A program made the translations under genes and the position numbers. A DNA stretch of 35,827 nucleotides from Clostridium vincentii (lineage in GTDB: Bacteria > Bacillota > Clostridia > Clostridiales > Clostridiaceae). The notes below the pieces were generated by a model, which had not been told where the DNA came from, searched no databases, and worked only from the letters and a program-made list of their open reading frames with translations. The DNA lies in NCBI RefSeq assembly GCF_002995745.1, contig NZ_PVXQ01000035.1:1-35827 (forward strand), given 5' to 3'. Below are positions 1-8,050 of this stretch, one piece after another. Within the stretch, counting starts at the first letter, position 1, and the number at the start of each line of letters is the position of its first letter.

Positions 1-124
1 TCGTTAGCCTAACAAGCAAATATCAAAAGATACATTAATTTCTAATGAACCGCCGTGTACCGAACGGTATGCACGGTGGTGTGAGAGGACGCTAAATAAA
101 ATAATTATTTAGCTCCTACTCGAT
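1..124 (+). mobile_element. Group II intron, 3' end (domains V and VI)
   Basis: Positions about 52-85 fold as a 34-nt domain V: a 9-bp lower stem (ACCGCCGTG with CACGGTGGT), a two-base bulge (TG) on the 3' side and a short upper stem closed by GAAC. Next come the linker GTGAGAGGACG, a domain VI stem (GCTAAATAA with TTATTTAGC, about 91-112) and the typical bacterial intron end CTCCTACTCGAT. Domain V with this ending is characteristic of clostridial LtrA-type introns. The short frame at 3-38 could be the last codons of the intron-encoded reverse transcriptase, but it is too short to identify. The 5' end lies outside the window. The exact 3' boundary (124 within a base or two) is inferred from the broken gene beside it. 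Confidence 0.85.
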
Positions 125-359
125 TTCGTTTCAAAGTTTCATAAGATTTATTAGTAAGTTTCTCGCTAAATATCTCAATTTCTCCACTATTAGGTTTAAC
201 AAGATTTAGTATCATCTTCATAATTGTAGTTTTACCAGCCCCATTAGGACCTAAAAAGCCGTATATTTCTCCTTTTTTAATGTTCATACTTACATCAGTT
301 ATAGTTTCTTTATCTTTAAATATTTTAAATAGATTTGTTGTCCTTAATATATAATTCAT
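125..359 (-). pseudogene. ABC transporter ATP-binding protein (BcrA/LanF type), N-terminal 78 residues, cut by intron
   Basis: The ATG at 359 follows a good ribosome site (AGAGGAG). The 78 native residues contain the start of an ABC ATPase with a complete Walker A (GPNGAGKTT, residues 37-45) and end in SYETLKR. In BcrA/LanF-type antimicrobial-peptide exporters this segment continues into an I-G-S-type sequence before the Q-loop region. Here six foreign codons (NRVGAK) and a stop come from the intron. Signature motif, Walker B and any permease would lie beyond the intron, outside the window. The intron is on the opposite strand, so splicing cannot restore this mRNA. The gene was probably the efflux target of the adjacent two-component system, as in bacitracin or lantibiotic resistance loci; that role is inferred. 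Confidence 0.82.
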
Positions 360-512
360 ATAGCACTCCTCTTTTCTTTATCTACTGTACTTTTATTCTA
401 TAAAATAGACTTTTCTTTTTTATTAACCAAATCTTACTAAATTCTTAAGTCAATATAGTTCGACTATTTACAATGGTAATTTCACTAGAATCTTGGAGAT
501 TATATACACTAA

Positions 513-543
513 AAGAAGATGCTAATTAACTTGGCATCTTCTT
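513..543 (-). terminator. Rho-independent terminator after the kinase gene
   Basis: Arms 513-522 and 534-543 form a 10-bp stem (AAGAAGATGC with GCATCTTCTT). Read on the minus strand the hairpin runs into CTTTTAG. It lies 13 bases past the kinase stop codon and separates the two-component operon from the ABC ATPase gene downstream. Confidence 0.65.
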
Positions 544-555
544 CATATAACTAAA

Positions 556-1491
556 CTAATATGTTATTCTCTTTATCTTAAAGCTAAAGCTAGTTTTTTC
601 ATAGGGTATGCTCTTAAGAGAAATTTTTCCGCCCATTTTTTCAACAAACCTTTTAGTGATTGTAAGTCCTAATCCACTTCCTTGATATAATTTATTTCTT
701 GAGTCTTCAAGGGTATACATTCGCTCAAATACTTTTTCAATATTAATTTCATCAATACCTTTGCCTTTATCCCAAATCTCTACATAGGCAAAGTTATTAT
801 CATGACTTAATTTCAAGCCTATGTATTTGCCATCACTTCCATATTTAATAGCATTAGATAATAAGTTACTGATTATTCTGTCTAGAGCATCCAGATTACC
901 AAGAGCATAAATAGTTACTTCAGGGATCTCGATATTCACTTCATAACCTTGTGCAGTCAAACTATCATAAAAGTCTAATATATTTTTTCTGCAAACTTCA
1001 TTCATATTAACGCGTGTTATAGGAACATCCTTATCTCCTGATTCTATCTTAGCTAAATCAAAAAACTTATTAATAAGTTCAATCACTTCAAGGGTTTTAT
1101 TATGAACTTTAAAAAGCAATCTTTCTCTTTCCTCAGTTGTCATATCCTTGTCCATTTTTACAGTTTCAATATACCCTAGTACTACTGTAAGTGGAGTTTT
1201 TAAATCATGAGAAATATTTGAAAGCATTTTACTCATAGATATTTCTTTTTTTCTATAATCTGCAAAGCTTTTTTGACTGTAATCTAAAATATTATTAATT
1301 GCTACAAGTAATTCTCTAAGATCTTTATCCTCAGTAGCAACTAAGAGCTTTTCATTAATATTTTCGCTTATAATTCTATTCAATCTGTTTTCAATATATT
1401 TTAAATTCTTACTTCTTTCTTTTTTTGATTTATACTGAAAAAGTATTATACAAGTTAAAAGAAGAATAACTATTAACAATAAAGTAGTCAT
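556..1491 (-). CDS. Sensor histidine kinase, single N-terminal membrane segment
   Basis: This 311-residue protein has one hydrophobic segment (residues 3-19), a short charged linker, a HisKA dimerization domain with phospho-acceptor His95 in SNISHDLKTPLT, and a HATPase_c domain with N box (NLLSNAIKYG), G1 (DKGKGI) and G2 (GSGLGL). It has no extracellular sensor domain, so it probably senses through the membrane or through a partner transporter, as kinases next to antimicrobial-peptide ABC exporters do. Its ATG directly abuts the stop codon of the response regulator, so the two are co-transcribed and probably translationally coupled. The neighbouring ABC ATPase is disrupted, so the pair may have lost its main target. 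The ligand cannot be read from the sequence. Confidence 0.9.
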   Translation of the reverse strand: MTTLLLIVILLLTCIILFQYKSKKERSKNLKYIENRLNRIISENINEKLLVATEDKDLRELLVAINNILDYSQKSFADYRKKEISMSKMLSNISHDLKTPLTVVLGYIETVKMDKDMTTEERERLLFKVHNKTLEVIELINKFFDLAKIESGDKDVPITRVNMNEVCRKNILDFYDSLTAQGYEVNIEIPEVTIYALGNLDALDRIISNLLSNAIKYGSDGKYIGLKLSHDNNFAYVEIWDKGKGIDEINIEKVFERMYTLEDSRNKLYQGSGLGLTITKRFVEKMGGKISLKSIPYEKTSFSFKIKRITY

Positions 1492-2190
1492 TTAATTCCC
1501 CTCCAGCTTGTACCCAATACCCCATAGAGTCTTTATATATTGTGGATTTGATGGATCGTCTTCTATCTTTTCTCTTATTCTTCGCATGTGGACATTAATT
1601 ACATTCTCATCACCATAGTACTCTTCTTTCCAAATAGAACTATAAATTTGAGCCTTTGTAAAAACTCTATTAGGATTATGTATAAACAATTTTAATATTT
1701 CAAACTCCTTAAGCGTAAGCTGTATAGTTTGACCATTTTTAATAACTAAAAAATTATCTAAATCAATAGTAAGGTTTCCAATTTTAACTGGTACTGCTTC
1801 GTCTTTTTTATCATTGTTAGAATATTTTGTTGCTCGTCTAATCCCTGCTTTAATTCTTGCAGAAATTTCAATCATTGAAAAAGGCTTAGAAATATAATCA
1901 TCAGCCCCCAAACCTAATCCTATGGCTTTGTCGACATCACTATCTTTGGCAGACATAATTAAAATAGGTACTAAACTTTTCTCTCTAATTATTTTCATAG
2001 TTTCCATGCCATCTAACTTAGGCATCATCAAATCAAGAACGATTAAATCAAAATCGTTATTTAAATATTTAATAATTCCATCTTCACCATTAAAAGCAGT
2101 AGTTACTATAAAACCATCTTTTATTAAGTAATTTTTAACCATTTCACTAATGGCTATATCATCTTCAACTATTAAAACTTTATTATGCAT
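1492..2190 (-). CDS. OmpR/PhoB-family response regulator
   Basis: The 232-residue protein has an N-terminal receiver domain with acidic pocket ED10-D11, phospho-acceptor Asp53 (LIVLDLMMP) and conserved Lys102 (SKPF). A C-terminal winged-helix DNA-binding domain follows (about residues 133-230, with NVINVHMRRIREKIE and the closing IKTLWGIGYKLE). Start ATG at 2190 has a GAGGT ribosome site. It is the first gene of the operon with the kinase. By position it likely controls the adjacent ABC transporter gene cut by the intron. The family call is firm; the regulon is inference. Confidence 0.93.
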   Translation of the reverse strand: MHNKVLIVEDDIAISEMVKNYLIKDGFIVTTAFNGEDGIIKYLNNDFDLIVLDLMMPKLDGMETMKIIREKSLVPILIMSAKDSDVDKAIGLGLGADDYISKPFSMIEISARIKAGIRRATKYSNNDKKDEAVPVKIGNLTIDLDNFLVIKNGQTIQLTLKEFEILKLFIHNPNRVFTKAQIYSSIWKEEYYGDENVINVHMRRIREKIEDDPSNPQYIKTLWGIGYKLEGN

Positions 2191-2304
2191 ACTTATAATA
2201 CCTCTATTCCGAATTTGTAATATTTTATCCTAATTTTACCACAAAAAAATATAAAGTGTCGTCTTTAATTAAATTTAACATTCAAGGATTTTTTCATCTA
2301 TAAA

Positions 2305-2347
2305 TAAAAAAATCCTCGAATAAGATACTAATATCTTACTTGAGGAT
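2305..2347 (-). terminator. Rho-independent terminator of the ABC importer operon
   Basis: Arms 2312-2327 and 2332-2347 form a nearly perfect 16-bp stem (ATCCTCGAATAAGATA with TATCTTACTTGAGGAT, one mismatched position). On the minus strand it is followed by seven Ts (complement of 2305-2311). It sits 16 bases beyond the ATPase stop codon. Confidence 0.9.
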
Positions 2348-2362
2348 CTTTAGCTTAGATTT

Positions 2363-3157
2363 TTAACCAAATAAAGTTCTATCACTTAAATCGTCTTTAA
2401 TATTAACTTTTTCAAATAATGCCATAAGCTTATCTGTATCTAATTCTTGTTTTTCTTTTCCATCAACATCTATTACTATTTCACCTCTATGCATCATGAA
2501 GAGCCTATTTCCTGACTCAATTGCATGCTTAAGGTTATGTGTAACCATTAATGTTGTTATTCCTCTTTCCTTAACAATCTTCCTAGTAATATTCATAATT
2601 TTTTCAGAAGTCTTAGGATCAAGAGCAGCTGTATGTTCATCTAGCAATAATAGTTTAGGATTTGACATTACAGCCATAAGTAATGTTAATGCCTGCCTTT
2701 GTCCTCCTGATAATAATTCTACTTTATTAAAAAGCTTATCTTCAAGTCCTAAATTAGCTTCTTTCAAGAGTTCTTTGTAATACTCTATTCTCTTTTTGTT
2801 TATGCCTAGTGTTAATCCGTATTTTTTACCCTTATTATCAGCAAGTGAAAGATTCTCCAATATGGTCATCTTAGGAGAAACCCCTTGGGATGGATTTTGA
2901 AATACTCTACCTATGTCACGAGATCTAGCAAATTCAGCCTTACTCGAAACATCTTGTCCATCAATAAGAATAACTCCGTCGTCCCCTTCTATCATTCCTG
3001 ATATTATGTTTAACAAGGTGGATTTTCCAGCCCCATTAGATCCGATAATAGCTACGAAATCCCCTTTATGTACATGTAGTGAAATATTATCAAAAACTTT
3101 ATTTTCATTAATGGTATTTGGATTAAAAACTTTAGATAGACCATCAACCTTTAACAT
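2363..3157 (-). CDS. ABC importer ATP-binding subunit (TrpXYZ/ABC_sub_bind type)
   Basis: This cytoplasmic ATPase powers the importer encoded with the two genes upstream. It carries Walker A (GSNGAGKST), Q-loop (VFQNPSQG), signature LSGGQRQAL, Walker B with catalytic glutamate (LLLLDEHTAALD) and the H-loop (VTHN). The frame is open to an ATG at 3172. I prefer the ATG at 3157 (protein begins MLKVDGLSKVF, 264 aa) because family members usually start there, although neither site has an ideally spaced ribosome site. The start overlaps the permease gene by 14 bases, which suggests translational coupling. It is the last gene before a strong terminator. Confidence 0.9.
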   Translation of the reverse strand: MLKVDGLSKVFNPNTINENKVFDNISLHVHKGDFVAIIGSNGAGKSTLLNIISGMIEGDDGVILIDGQDVSSKAEFARSRDIGRVFQNPSQGVSPKMTILENLSLADNKGKKYGLTLGINKKRIEYYKELLKEANLGLEDKLFNKVELLSGGQRQALTLLMAVMSNPKLLLLDEHTAALDPKTSEKIMNITRKIVKERGITTLMVTHNLKHAIESGNRLFMMHRGEIVIDVDGKEKQELDTDKLMALFEKVNIKDDLSDRTLFG

Positions 3158-4025
3158 CTTCCAAAACACCATCCTTTACTTTAGCTTTCTTCTTCATCTT
3201 GAAAATATTTGATTCACTGCATAATGCAACTACAATTACTACAGCAGTAAGTAAATTTAATAAGTTTGGACTTAACCCTAGCTTTAAAGCTAGTGAAATT
3301 GCCCCATAATAAATAATAGTACCTATTATAACTTGAGATGTTGATTTTATAAAAGATATTCTACCAATTAATGATGTACCTATTATTACACAAGCGAGGC
3401 CTTTAACAACTACGCCTGTCCCCATTCCAACATCAGCATAACCTTGATATTGTGCAGTTAAAGCTCCTGCTAAGGCAACTAAAGCATTACTAACCATTAA
3501 GCCTAATATTTTTATATTGCCTTTATTTACACCAAGGGATGTTACAACTTGTTCATTGTCCCCAACAGCAAATAAAAGAAAGCCTAATTTTGTTTTCATA
3601 AAAATATCTTGTAAAACCTTAAAAGCAACTAAAATAATAGCAGCAATTATTAAAGGTGATATATTCAATTTGAAAATATGTTCTGTATTAAATAAAGGTG
3701 TATTTGACTTACCCATTATTGTTAAGTTTATAGAATATAAACCCATCATAACTAATATTCCTGACATCAAATTAGTTATTTTTAATTTCACATGAAGAAA
3801 GGCTGTTAAAAAGCCCGCACCTGCTCCTCCAAGAAGGGCTACAAATGTAGCCACCCATGGATTCACACCATTTACTAATAAAATTGCAACAATACTTGCA
3901 CCTAATGGATAGCTACCCTCAACTGACAAATCAGGAAAGTCTAATATCTTATATGTTATATAGACCCCCATTGCAACTAATCCAAATAAGGAAGCTTGTT
4001 CTAAAATGTTAACTACCAAGTCCAC
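3144..4025 (-). CDS. ABC importer permease subunit (TrpY-like)
   Basis: The 293-residue integral membrane protein has about eight hydrophobic segments and resembles the branched-chain amino acid type permeases found with ABC_sub_bind proteins. A Gly/Ala-rich stretch (VNKGNIKILGLMVSNALVAL) fits the coupling-loop region facing the ATPase. The start is GTG at 4025, which overlaps the lipoprotein stop by one base (TAGTG) and has GGAGG eight bases upstream. Only one permease gene is present, so the channel is probably a homodimer. The substrate is unknown from sequence; streptococcal relatives (TrpXYZ) have been linked to tryptophan. Confidence 0.88.
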   Translation of the reverse strand: MDLVVNILEQASLFGLVAMGVYITYKILDFPDLSVEGSYPLGASIVAILLVNGVNPWVATFVALLGGAGAGFLTAFLHVKLKITNLMSGILVMMGLYSINLTIMGKSNTPLFNTEHIFKLNISPLIIAAIILVAFKVLQDIFMKTKLGFLLFAVGDNEQVVTSLGVNKGNIKILGLMVSNALVALAGALTAQYQGYADVGMGTGVVVKGLACVIIGTSLIGRISFIKSTSQVIIGTIIYYGAISLALKLGLSPNLLNLLTAVVIVVALCSESNIFKMKKKAKVKDGVLEDVKG

Positions 4026-5014
4026 TAGTTTACGCCTCCAGTAACCTTCGTAGCTATCTTATCAATATCATCTGGAATTGTTATATTAAGTTTCTTTGCT
4101 ACATCAGTGTTTATTGTTATTGCAAGTTCTGTCATTGCTTCTATTTCTATATCTGCTGGTTTAGTACCATCTAAAATTTCAGCTGCTTTATATCCTGCCA
4201 TCTTACCTAATTCATAATAATCGATTCCTTTAGATACAAGGCCACCCTGTTCAACTACAGCTGGTTCTGCACCAATTATTGGTATATTATTAGTCACACA
4301 AAGATTGCCGACTAATGAATATGAGGCAGCTACATTATTATCAGTAGGTGCATATAATGCATCTATTGAACCAAGAGCACTTGAAAGATTTTGATTTATT
4401 TCATTAATATTAGCAATACCTATTTCCTTTATGGTTAGTCCATAATTAGGTGCTAAATCTTTTATTTCTTTAAGTTGATTTATTGAATTAATCTCAGATG
4501 TTGTATAAATAAATCCCATAGTCTTTGCATCAGGAACTAATTTCTTGAATAATTCTAATTGTTCAGCTATGCTTACCTTATCAGAAGTACCTGTTGTATT
4601 ATATCCTGAACTTGTCCAATCCTTTGCAATTTCAGCGTCTACTGGATCAGTTACAGCTGTAAATACTATTGGAATATCCTTTGTAGCATTATATACCGCT
4701 TGTACTGCGGGAGTGGCAATTGCAAAAATTAAATCCTTTTTATTACTAACAAATTGACCTGCAATCTGATTTGTAACATCAATTTTACCATTAGCATTTT
4801 GTTGGTCAATTTTTATATTTTCACCTTCTTCATAGCCCTTTTCCTTAAGTCCAGCTATAAATCCTTCATTAGATTGATCTAATGCAGTATGTTGTACTAA
4901 CTGTAGTATCCCAATTTCCTTTACTTCTTCTGTACTACTAGATCCACATCCTACAAGAGTTGATGCTGTTAAAATTCCTGCTAAAAGCATCCCTATTTTC
5001 TTTTTTCCTACCAT
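4025..5014 (-). CDS. ABC importer substrate-binding lipoprotein (ABC_sub_bind family)
   Basis: The 329-residue protein begins with a lipoprotein signal peptide: KKK, a hydrophobic core and lipobox LVGC with Cys23 as the lipidated residue, then a Ser/Glu-rich linker. The mature part fits the ABC_sub_bind (TrpX-like) periplasmic-binding fold, with segments such as DQSNEGFIAGLKEKGYEEG and IPIVFTAVTDPVDA. It captures the ligand at the membrane surface and passes it to the permease. First gene of a three-gene operon with its own promoter; ribosome site AGGAGG lies 8 bases before the ATG. No T-box or other leader RNA is visible in the roughly 110 bases upstream, so tryptophan as substrate is not supported by regulation here. 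Confidence 0.92.
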   Translation of the reverse strand: MVGKKKIGMLLAGILTASTLVGCGSSSTEEVKEIGILQLVQHTALDQSNEGFIAGLKEKGYEEGENIKIDQQNANGKIDVTNQIAGQFVSNKKDLIFAIATPAVQAVYNATKDIPIVFTAVTDPVDAEIAKDWTSSGYNTTGTSDKVSIAEQLELFKKLVPDAKTMGFIYTTSEINSINQLKEIKDLAPNYGLTIKEIGIANINEINQNLSSALGSIDALYAPTDNNVAASYSLVGNLCVTNNIPIIGAEPAVVEQGGLVSKGIDYYELGKMAGYKAAEILDGTKPADIEIEAMTELAITINTDVAKKLNITIPDDIDKIATKVTGGVN

Positions 5015-5058
5015 ATTACCGTCCTCCTATAAAGTTATAAATTAAAATTTCATAACTT

Positions 5059-5087
5059 ATTCTATCATGATTTAATAAGCGTGTAAA
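5059..5087 (-). promoter_or_regulatory. Sigma-A-type promoter of the ABC importer operon
   Basis: On the minus strand, TTTACA (5087-5082) and TAGAAT (5064-5059) are separated by 17 bases and lie about 45 bases before the lipoprotein ATG. Confidence 0.65.
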
Positions 5088-5125
5088 TAATTTCGAAGCT
5101 GTGTTTTCTAATCATTAGTTAACAT

Positions 5126-5788
5126 TTATAAGTAGAGTAAATATCCATTATTTTTTAGCCATTCACTACCTACCTTATAAGTAGGTAAAATTTCACTTAC
5201 TAAATTCCAATATTCTTTAGAATGATTTTTATGAATCATATGACACATCTCATGAACGACTACATATTCAAGAGATTCTTCACTTGCCATTATTAGTTTC
5301 CAATTTAGCATTAATTTATTGTCATAGCTACAGCTTCCCCATCTGCTTTTTTGTGTTTTTATCTTAATTTCCTTAGGTAAAATCCCAAATGTTCGTTTAT
5401 ATTTTTCTACCTTTTCATGTACTAGTTTTTCACAAATATCTCTAAACCACAATTCTAAAACCTTTTCAGTATTTTTCTCATCTTTAACATTAACATAAAA
5501 GGTATCTCCATTAAAATATATGAAATCTTTAGTTAAAAACCTCTGTATTATTACTTTATAATTATATGCAACGCCTAAATACAATATTTCATCTATCTTT
5601 AACTTTGTTCTACTCTTAACAAGCTCAACTTTATTTAAAATCCATTTTTCTTTACTCTTTATCATTTTATCAATTTCATCTTTTTTTGTCATGATTGGTA
5701 GTTTTAAAATTACACTTCCATCACTTTCTATTGATATCAGCATAGTCTTTCTCTTCATATAATAAATTTTAAAATCTATATTCTCCAC
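5126..5788 (-). CDS. YgjP-type (DUF45/M48-like) zinc metallopeptidase
   Basis: The 220-residue soluble protein carries HEMCH (His179, Glu180, His183) followed by His189 in KNHSKEYW, the zinc-site pattern of the YgjP/SprT-like family. The family hallmark TQKSRWGSCS (residues 145-154) and LNWKLIMA precede it. It is probably a cytoplasmic metalloprotease; the substrate is not known for this family. Start is GTG at 5788 with TAGGTG four bases upstream; an internal ATG at residue 11 is less likely. It is preceded by a terminator hairpin after degU, so it appears to be a single-gene unit. Confidence 0.87.
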   Translation of the reverse strand: MENIDFKIYYMKRKTMLISIESDGSVILKLPIMTKKDEIDKMIKSKEKWILNKVELVKSRTKLKIDEILYLGVAYNYKVIIQRFLTKDFIYFNGDTFYVNVKDEKNTEKVLELWFRDICEKLVHEKVEKYKRTFGILPKEIKIKTQKSRWGSCSYDNKLMLNWKLIMASEESLEYVVVHEMCHMIHKNHSKEYWNLVSEILPTYKVGSEWLKNNGYLLYL

Positions 5789-5821
5789 AAAACACCTACT
5801 TTAGATAAATTATAGCATAAA

Positions 5822-5853
5822 TAAAAGCATGGTTTGTTAAAACCATGCTTTTA
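5822..5853 (-). terminator. Terminator hairpin between degU and the YgjP gene
   Basis: A perfect 14-bp stem (arms 5822-5835 and 5840-5853, core AAAAGCATGGTTT) with a four-base loop. On the minus strand it runs into TTTTATTTAT. It probably ends the degS-degU transcript. A TATAAT directly after it may be the -10 of the YgjP gene, but no good -35 box is visible. Confidence 0.65.
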
Positions 5854-5877
5854 CTCTAAATGATAAAAAAATGTTTT

Positions 5878-5939
5878 TCTTGCCTCATCTAAGTGGGAAA
5901 CAAAAAGTAAATATGGGTTAATTTACTTTTGAGGCAAGA
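5878..5939. other. Unassigned structured element (bulged two-stem hairpin)
   Basis: The outer arms TCTTGCCTCA (5878-5887) and TGAGGCAAGA (5930-5939) pair over 10 bp. Inside them AAAGTAAAT (5904-5912) pairs with ATTTACTTT (5921-5929) over 9 bp. On one strand the two helices are contiguous; on the other they are separated by a 16-base bulge (5888-5903, TCTAAGTGGGAAACAA). The loop is ATGGGTTA. It lies 88 bases after degU and before the terminator hairpin. It matches no riboswitch I know. It could be part of the degU 3' UTR, a small RNA or a protein-binding palindrome. Confidence 0.5.
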
Positions 5940-6027
5940 GGTTAATTTCTATAAACTTATTATATAATTTTAATAAAATATATAAAAGATATATTAAGTC
6001 CTTTTTTTAAGAGACTTTAGTCCCTAT

Positions 6028-6690
6028 TTAAGATATTTTATTGTTCTTTTCTTCAAAATATTCCTTTGCCTTATTATTTATTGCAAATAAAGTCGCATGA
6101 ACTCTATCCTTAACTTTAATCTTTCTAAATAGACTAGTAACATAATTTTTGACAGTCTTTTCCGATAAAAATAAAGATTCTCCTATTTGCTTGTTTTTCA
6201 TTCCCTCTGAAATTTTAATTAGTATACTTAACTCTCTTGGGGATAAACTGCTTAATTCATCTTCATCTTTAACTAAATAATTTTCTCTAAAAACTGTTTC
6301 TAATAAAGTTTTATCAATATACTTTTTATCCTCATACACCGATGTAATAGCATTAGTAATTTCATTGCCAGCAGATTCTTTCAAGACATATCCATCAGCA
6401 CCAAAGTCTAAAGCTTCTTTTATTTTTCTTTTTTGTTTTTCCACTGTTAGCATTATTACTTTAACGCTTGGCCATGTTGATTTAATCATTTTTAGAGCTT
6501 GTATACCATCCACCTTCTCCATATTCATATCTAACAATACAATATTAGGTAGACATTTCTCCATCTTTAAAATTAAATCACTTCCACTATCACTTTCAAT
6601 TACTATCTGTAAATTTTTTTCATAACTTAGTATCCTAATTAGCCCCTCCCTAATTAGAGCATGATCATCAGCTATTGCTAATTTTATCAA
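6028..6690 (-). CDS. degU: DegU-like response regulator (NarL/FixJ family)
   Basis: The 220-residue protein has a receiver domain with Asp8/Asp9, phospho-acceptor Asp54 (IVLLDMNME) and Lys104 (YVLKESA). A LuxR-type helix-turn-helix follows at about residues 147-208 (LSPRELSILIKISEGMKNKQ and LSEKTVKNYVTSLFRKI). Length and layout match DegU, which controls motility, exoenzyme and biofilm genes in bacilli; targets here are not visible. The start is TTG at 6690 with AGGAGGAGA upstream, and it overlaps the degS end by 23 bases, so the two are translationally coupled. Confidence 0.88.
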   Translation of the reverse strand: MIKLAIADDHALIREGLIRILSYEKNLQIVIESDSGSDLILKMEKCLPNIVLLDMNMEKVDGIQALKMIKSTWPSVKVIMLTVEKQKRKIKEALDFGADGYVLKESAGNEITNAITSVYEDKKYIDKTLLETVFRENYLVKDEDELSSLSPRELSILIKISEGMKNKQIGESLFLSEKTVKNYVTSLFRKIKVKDRVHATLFAINNKAKEYFEEKNNKIS

Positions 6691-7858
6691 AATTGTCTCT
6701 CCTCCTAATCCTAGGCAATTTAATCATATAAATTGTCCCATTATCTAGTCTAGATTCAACCGTAATGGTGCCACCAAGTTCATCTAATCTTTCATATATT
6801 CCAAGTATTCCATACTTTTTATTATTACATCTAGAATTATCTATTATTTCTTCAGTATTAAACCCGATACCATCATCCTTAACTTTTATAAAAATATAAT
6901 CCATGCCTACCTCTAAATTAAGTGAGGCATTATGAGCCTTAGAATGCTTTTTAATGTTATTTAAAAGTTCTTGGATAATCCTATACATAGCCGTCTCAAT
7001 AGTTTTATCAATTAGGCAACTTTCATTTTCAAACCTAACTTTAAGATTCACGTCACACTCTTCCAAAAAAACATCTTTTAGATCATCAATAGCTTCTTTA
7101 AGTGTGATACCATCAAAGAAGGGTGGTCTTAAATTACATATTATCCCTCTAACTTCTTTCAAAGTTTTAGTTATATTGCCTTTCACATCATCTAGTTCTA
7201 TAAGACCTTTCTGCAAATTATCCTTCAATCTAGCTTTGCAAAAATCTATTCTCATTAAAGTGCTAGCTAAATATTGCGCTGGCCCATCATGAATTTCTCT
7301 AGCAATTTTATTTCTTTCCTTTTCTTGAATCTCAACTATTTTAATTCCTAAAGAAAATTTGTTGTCTCCCTCTAAATTTTCCAAATTATCATATACTTCT
7401 CCAGTTAAATATTTCATAGCTACGCTCACTTGTCCAACAACAGAATCAGCTTGCTCAATATTAGCTAAGTATTTTTTTATTGAACGTTGAAGTACTTCTC
7501 TTTGATTTTGAAGACTTTTTTCTTCCTTCTGCATTGTTATATATTCAACTCTTACATTTAAAGCTTTTTCGTAAATATTCTCCATATCTTTGTCTTTGCC
7601 ATTAAAATCTATTGAGCTATCTGCAAGTTTTTTTCTCATGTTTTTATCTATCTTTTCAAGTCTAGTAACTTCGTCAATCACAAATTCTATTTCATTTTGT
7701 ATATTTACTAATTCAATCTTTTTCTTTTCAAATTCTAGTCTTAAACTGTCAGCAATATTTGAAATCTTATCTTTCCCTTTATCAAGATCATTAATAACAA
7801 TAGATAATATATTATTAATATCCTTAATTCCTTTTATTTCTCTAACATCTTCTATCAT
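6668..7858 (-). CDS. degS: DegS-like cytoplasmic histidine kinase
   Basis: The 396-residue protein lacks membrane segments. Residues 1-165 form the long coiled-coil-rich DegS sensor region. HisKA_3 follows with phospho-acceptor His190 in AREIHDGPAQYLAS, then HATPase_c with N box (ELLNNIKKHSKA) and G box (DDGIGF, YGILGIYERLDELGG). This order and length match Bacillus DegS (385 aa). It phosphorylates the DegU partner encoded directly downstream. ATG at 7858; the ribosome site is weak (GGTTGGTG), so translation may be modest. degV, linked to degSU in Bacillus, is about 21 kb away in this window. Confidence 0.88.
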   Translation of the reverse strand: MIEDVREIKGIKDINNILSIVINDLDKGKDKISNIADSLRLEFEKKKIELVNIQNEIEFVIDEVTRLEKIDKNMRKKLADSSIDFNGKDKDMENIYEKALNVRVEYITMQKEEKSLQNQREVLQRSIKKYLANIEQADSVVGQVSVAMKYLTGEVYDNLENLEGDNKFSLGIKIVEIQEKERNKIAREIHDGPAQYLASTLMRIDFCKARLKDNLQKGLIELDDVKGNITKTLKEVRGIICNLRPPFFDGITLKEAIDDLKDVFLEECDVNLKVRFENESCLIDKTIETAMYRIIQELLNNIKKHSKAHNASLNLEVGMDYIFIKVKDDGIGFNTEEIIDNSRCNNKKYGILGIYERLDELGGTITVESRLDNGTIYMIKLPRIRRRDNFDKISNS

Positions 7859-8050
7859 GTAACACCAACCAATTATGTGATTTTTTTTATTTATTGAAAT
7901 TATACCATACTGATTTGTTTATTAGCAATATTAACAGAGGTGTGTCCTTAAAGCTAGGTCACTTTTCATACTACTTATCAAATTTAGTTGTATTTACAAT
8001 ATTATGTGAATATCATTAATTAGATTCATTATTTGAGGAGCTATTCATTT

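Noticed and set aside
1922..2131. Plus-strand open frame of 69 codons, and similar frames opposite other genes.
   Set aside because: They lie wholly within strongly conserved minus-strand genes, lack ribosome sites and have no recognisable domains.
5015..5125. Possible T-box or tryptophan-related leader before the TrpXYZ-like importer.
   Set aside because: No T-box sequence, specifier stem or terminator hairpin is present; only a plain promoter and ribosome site.
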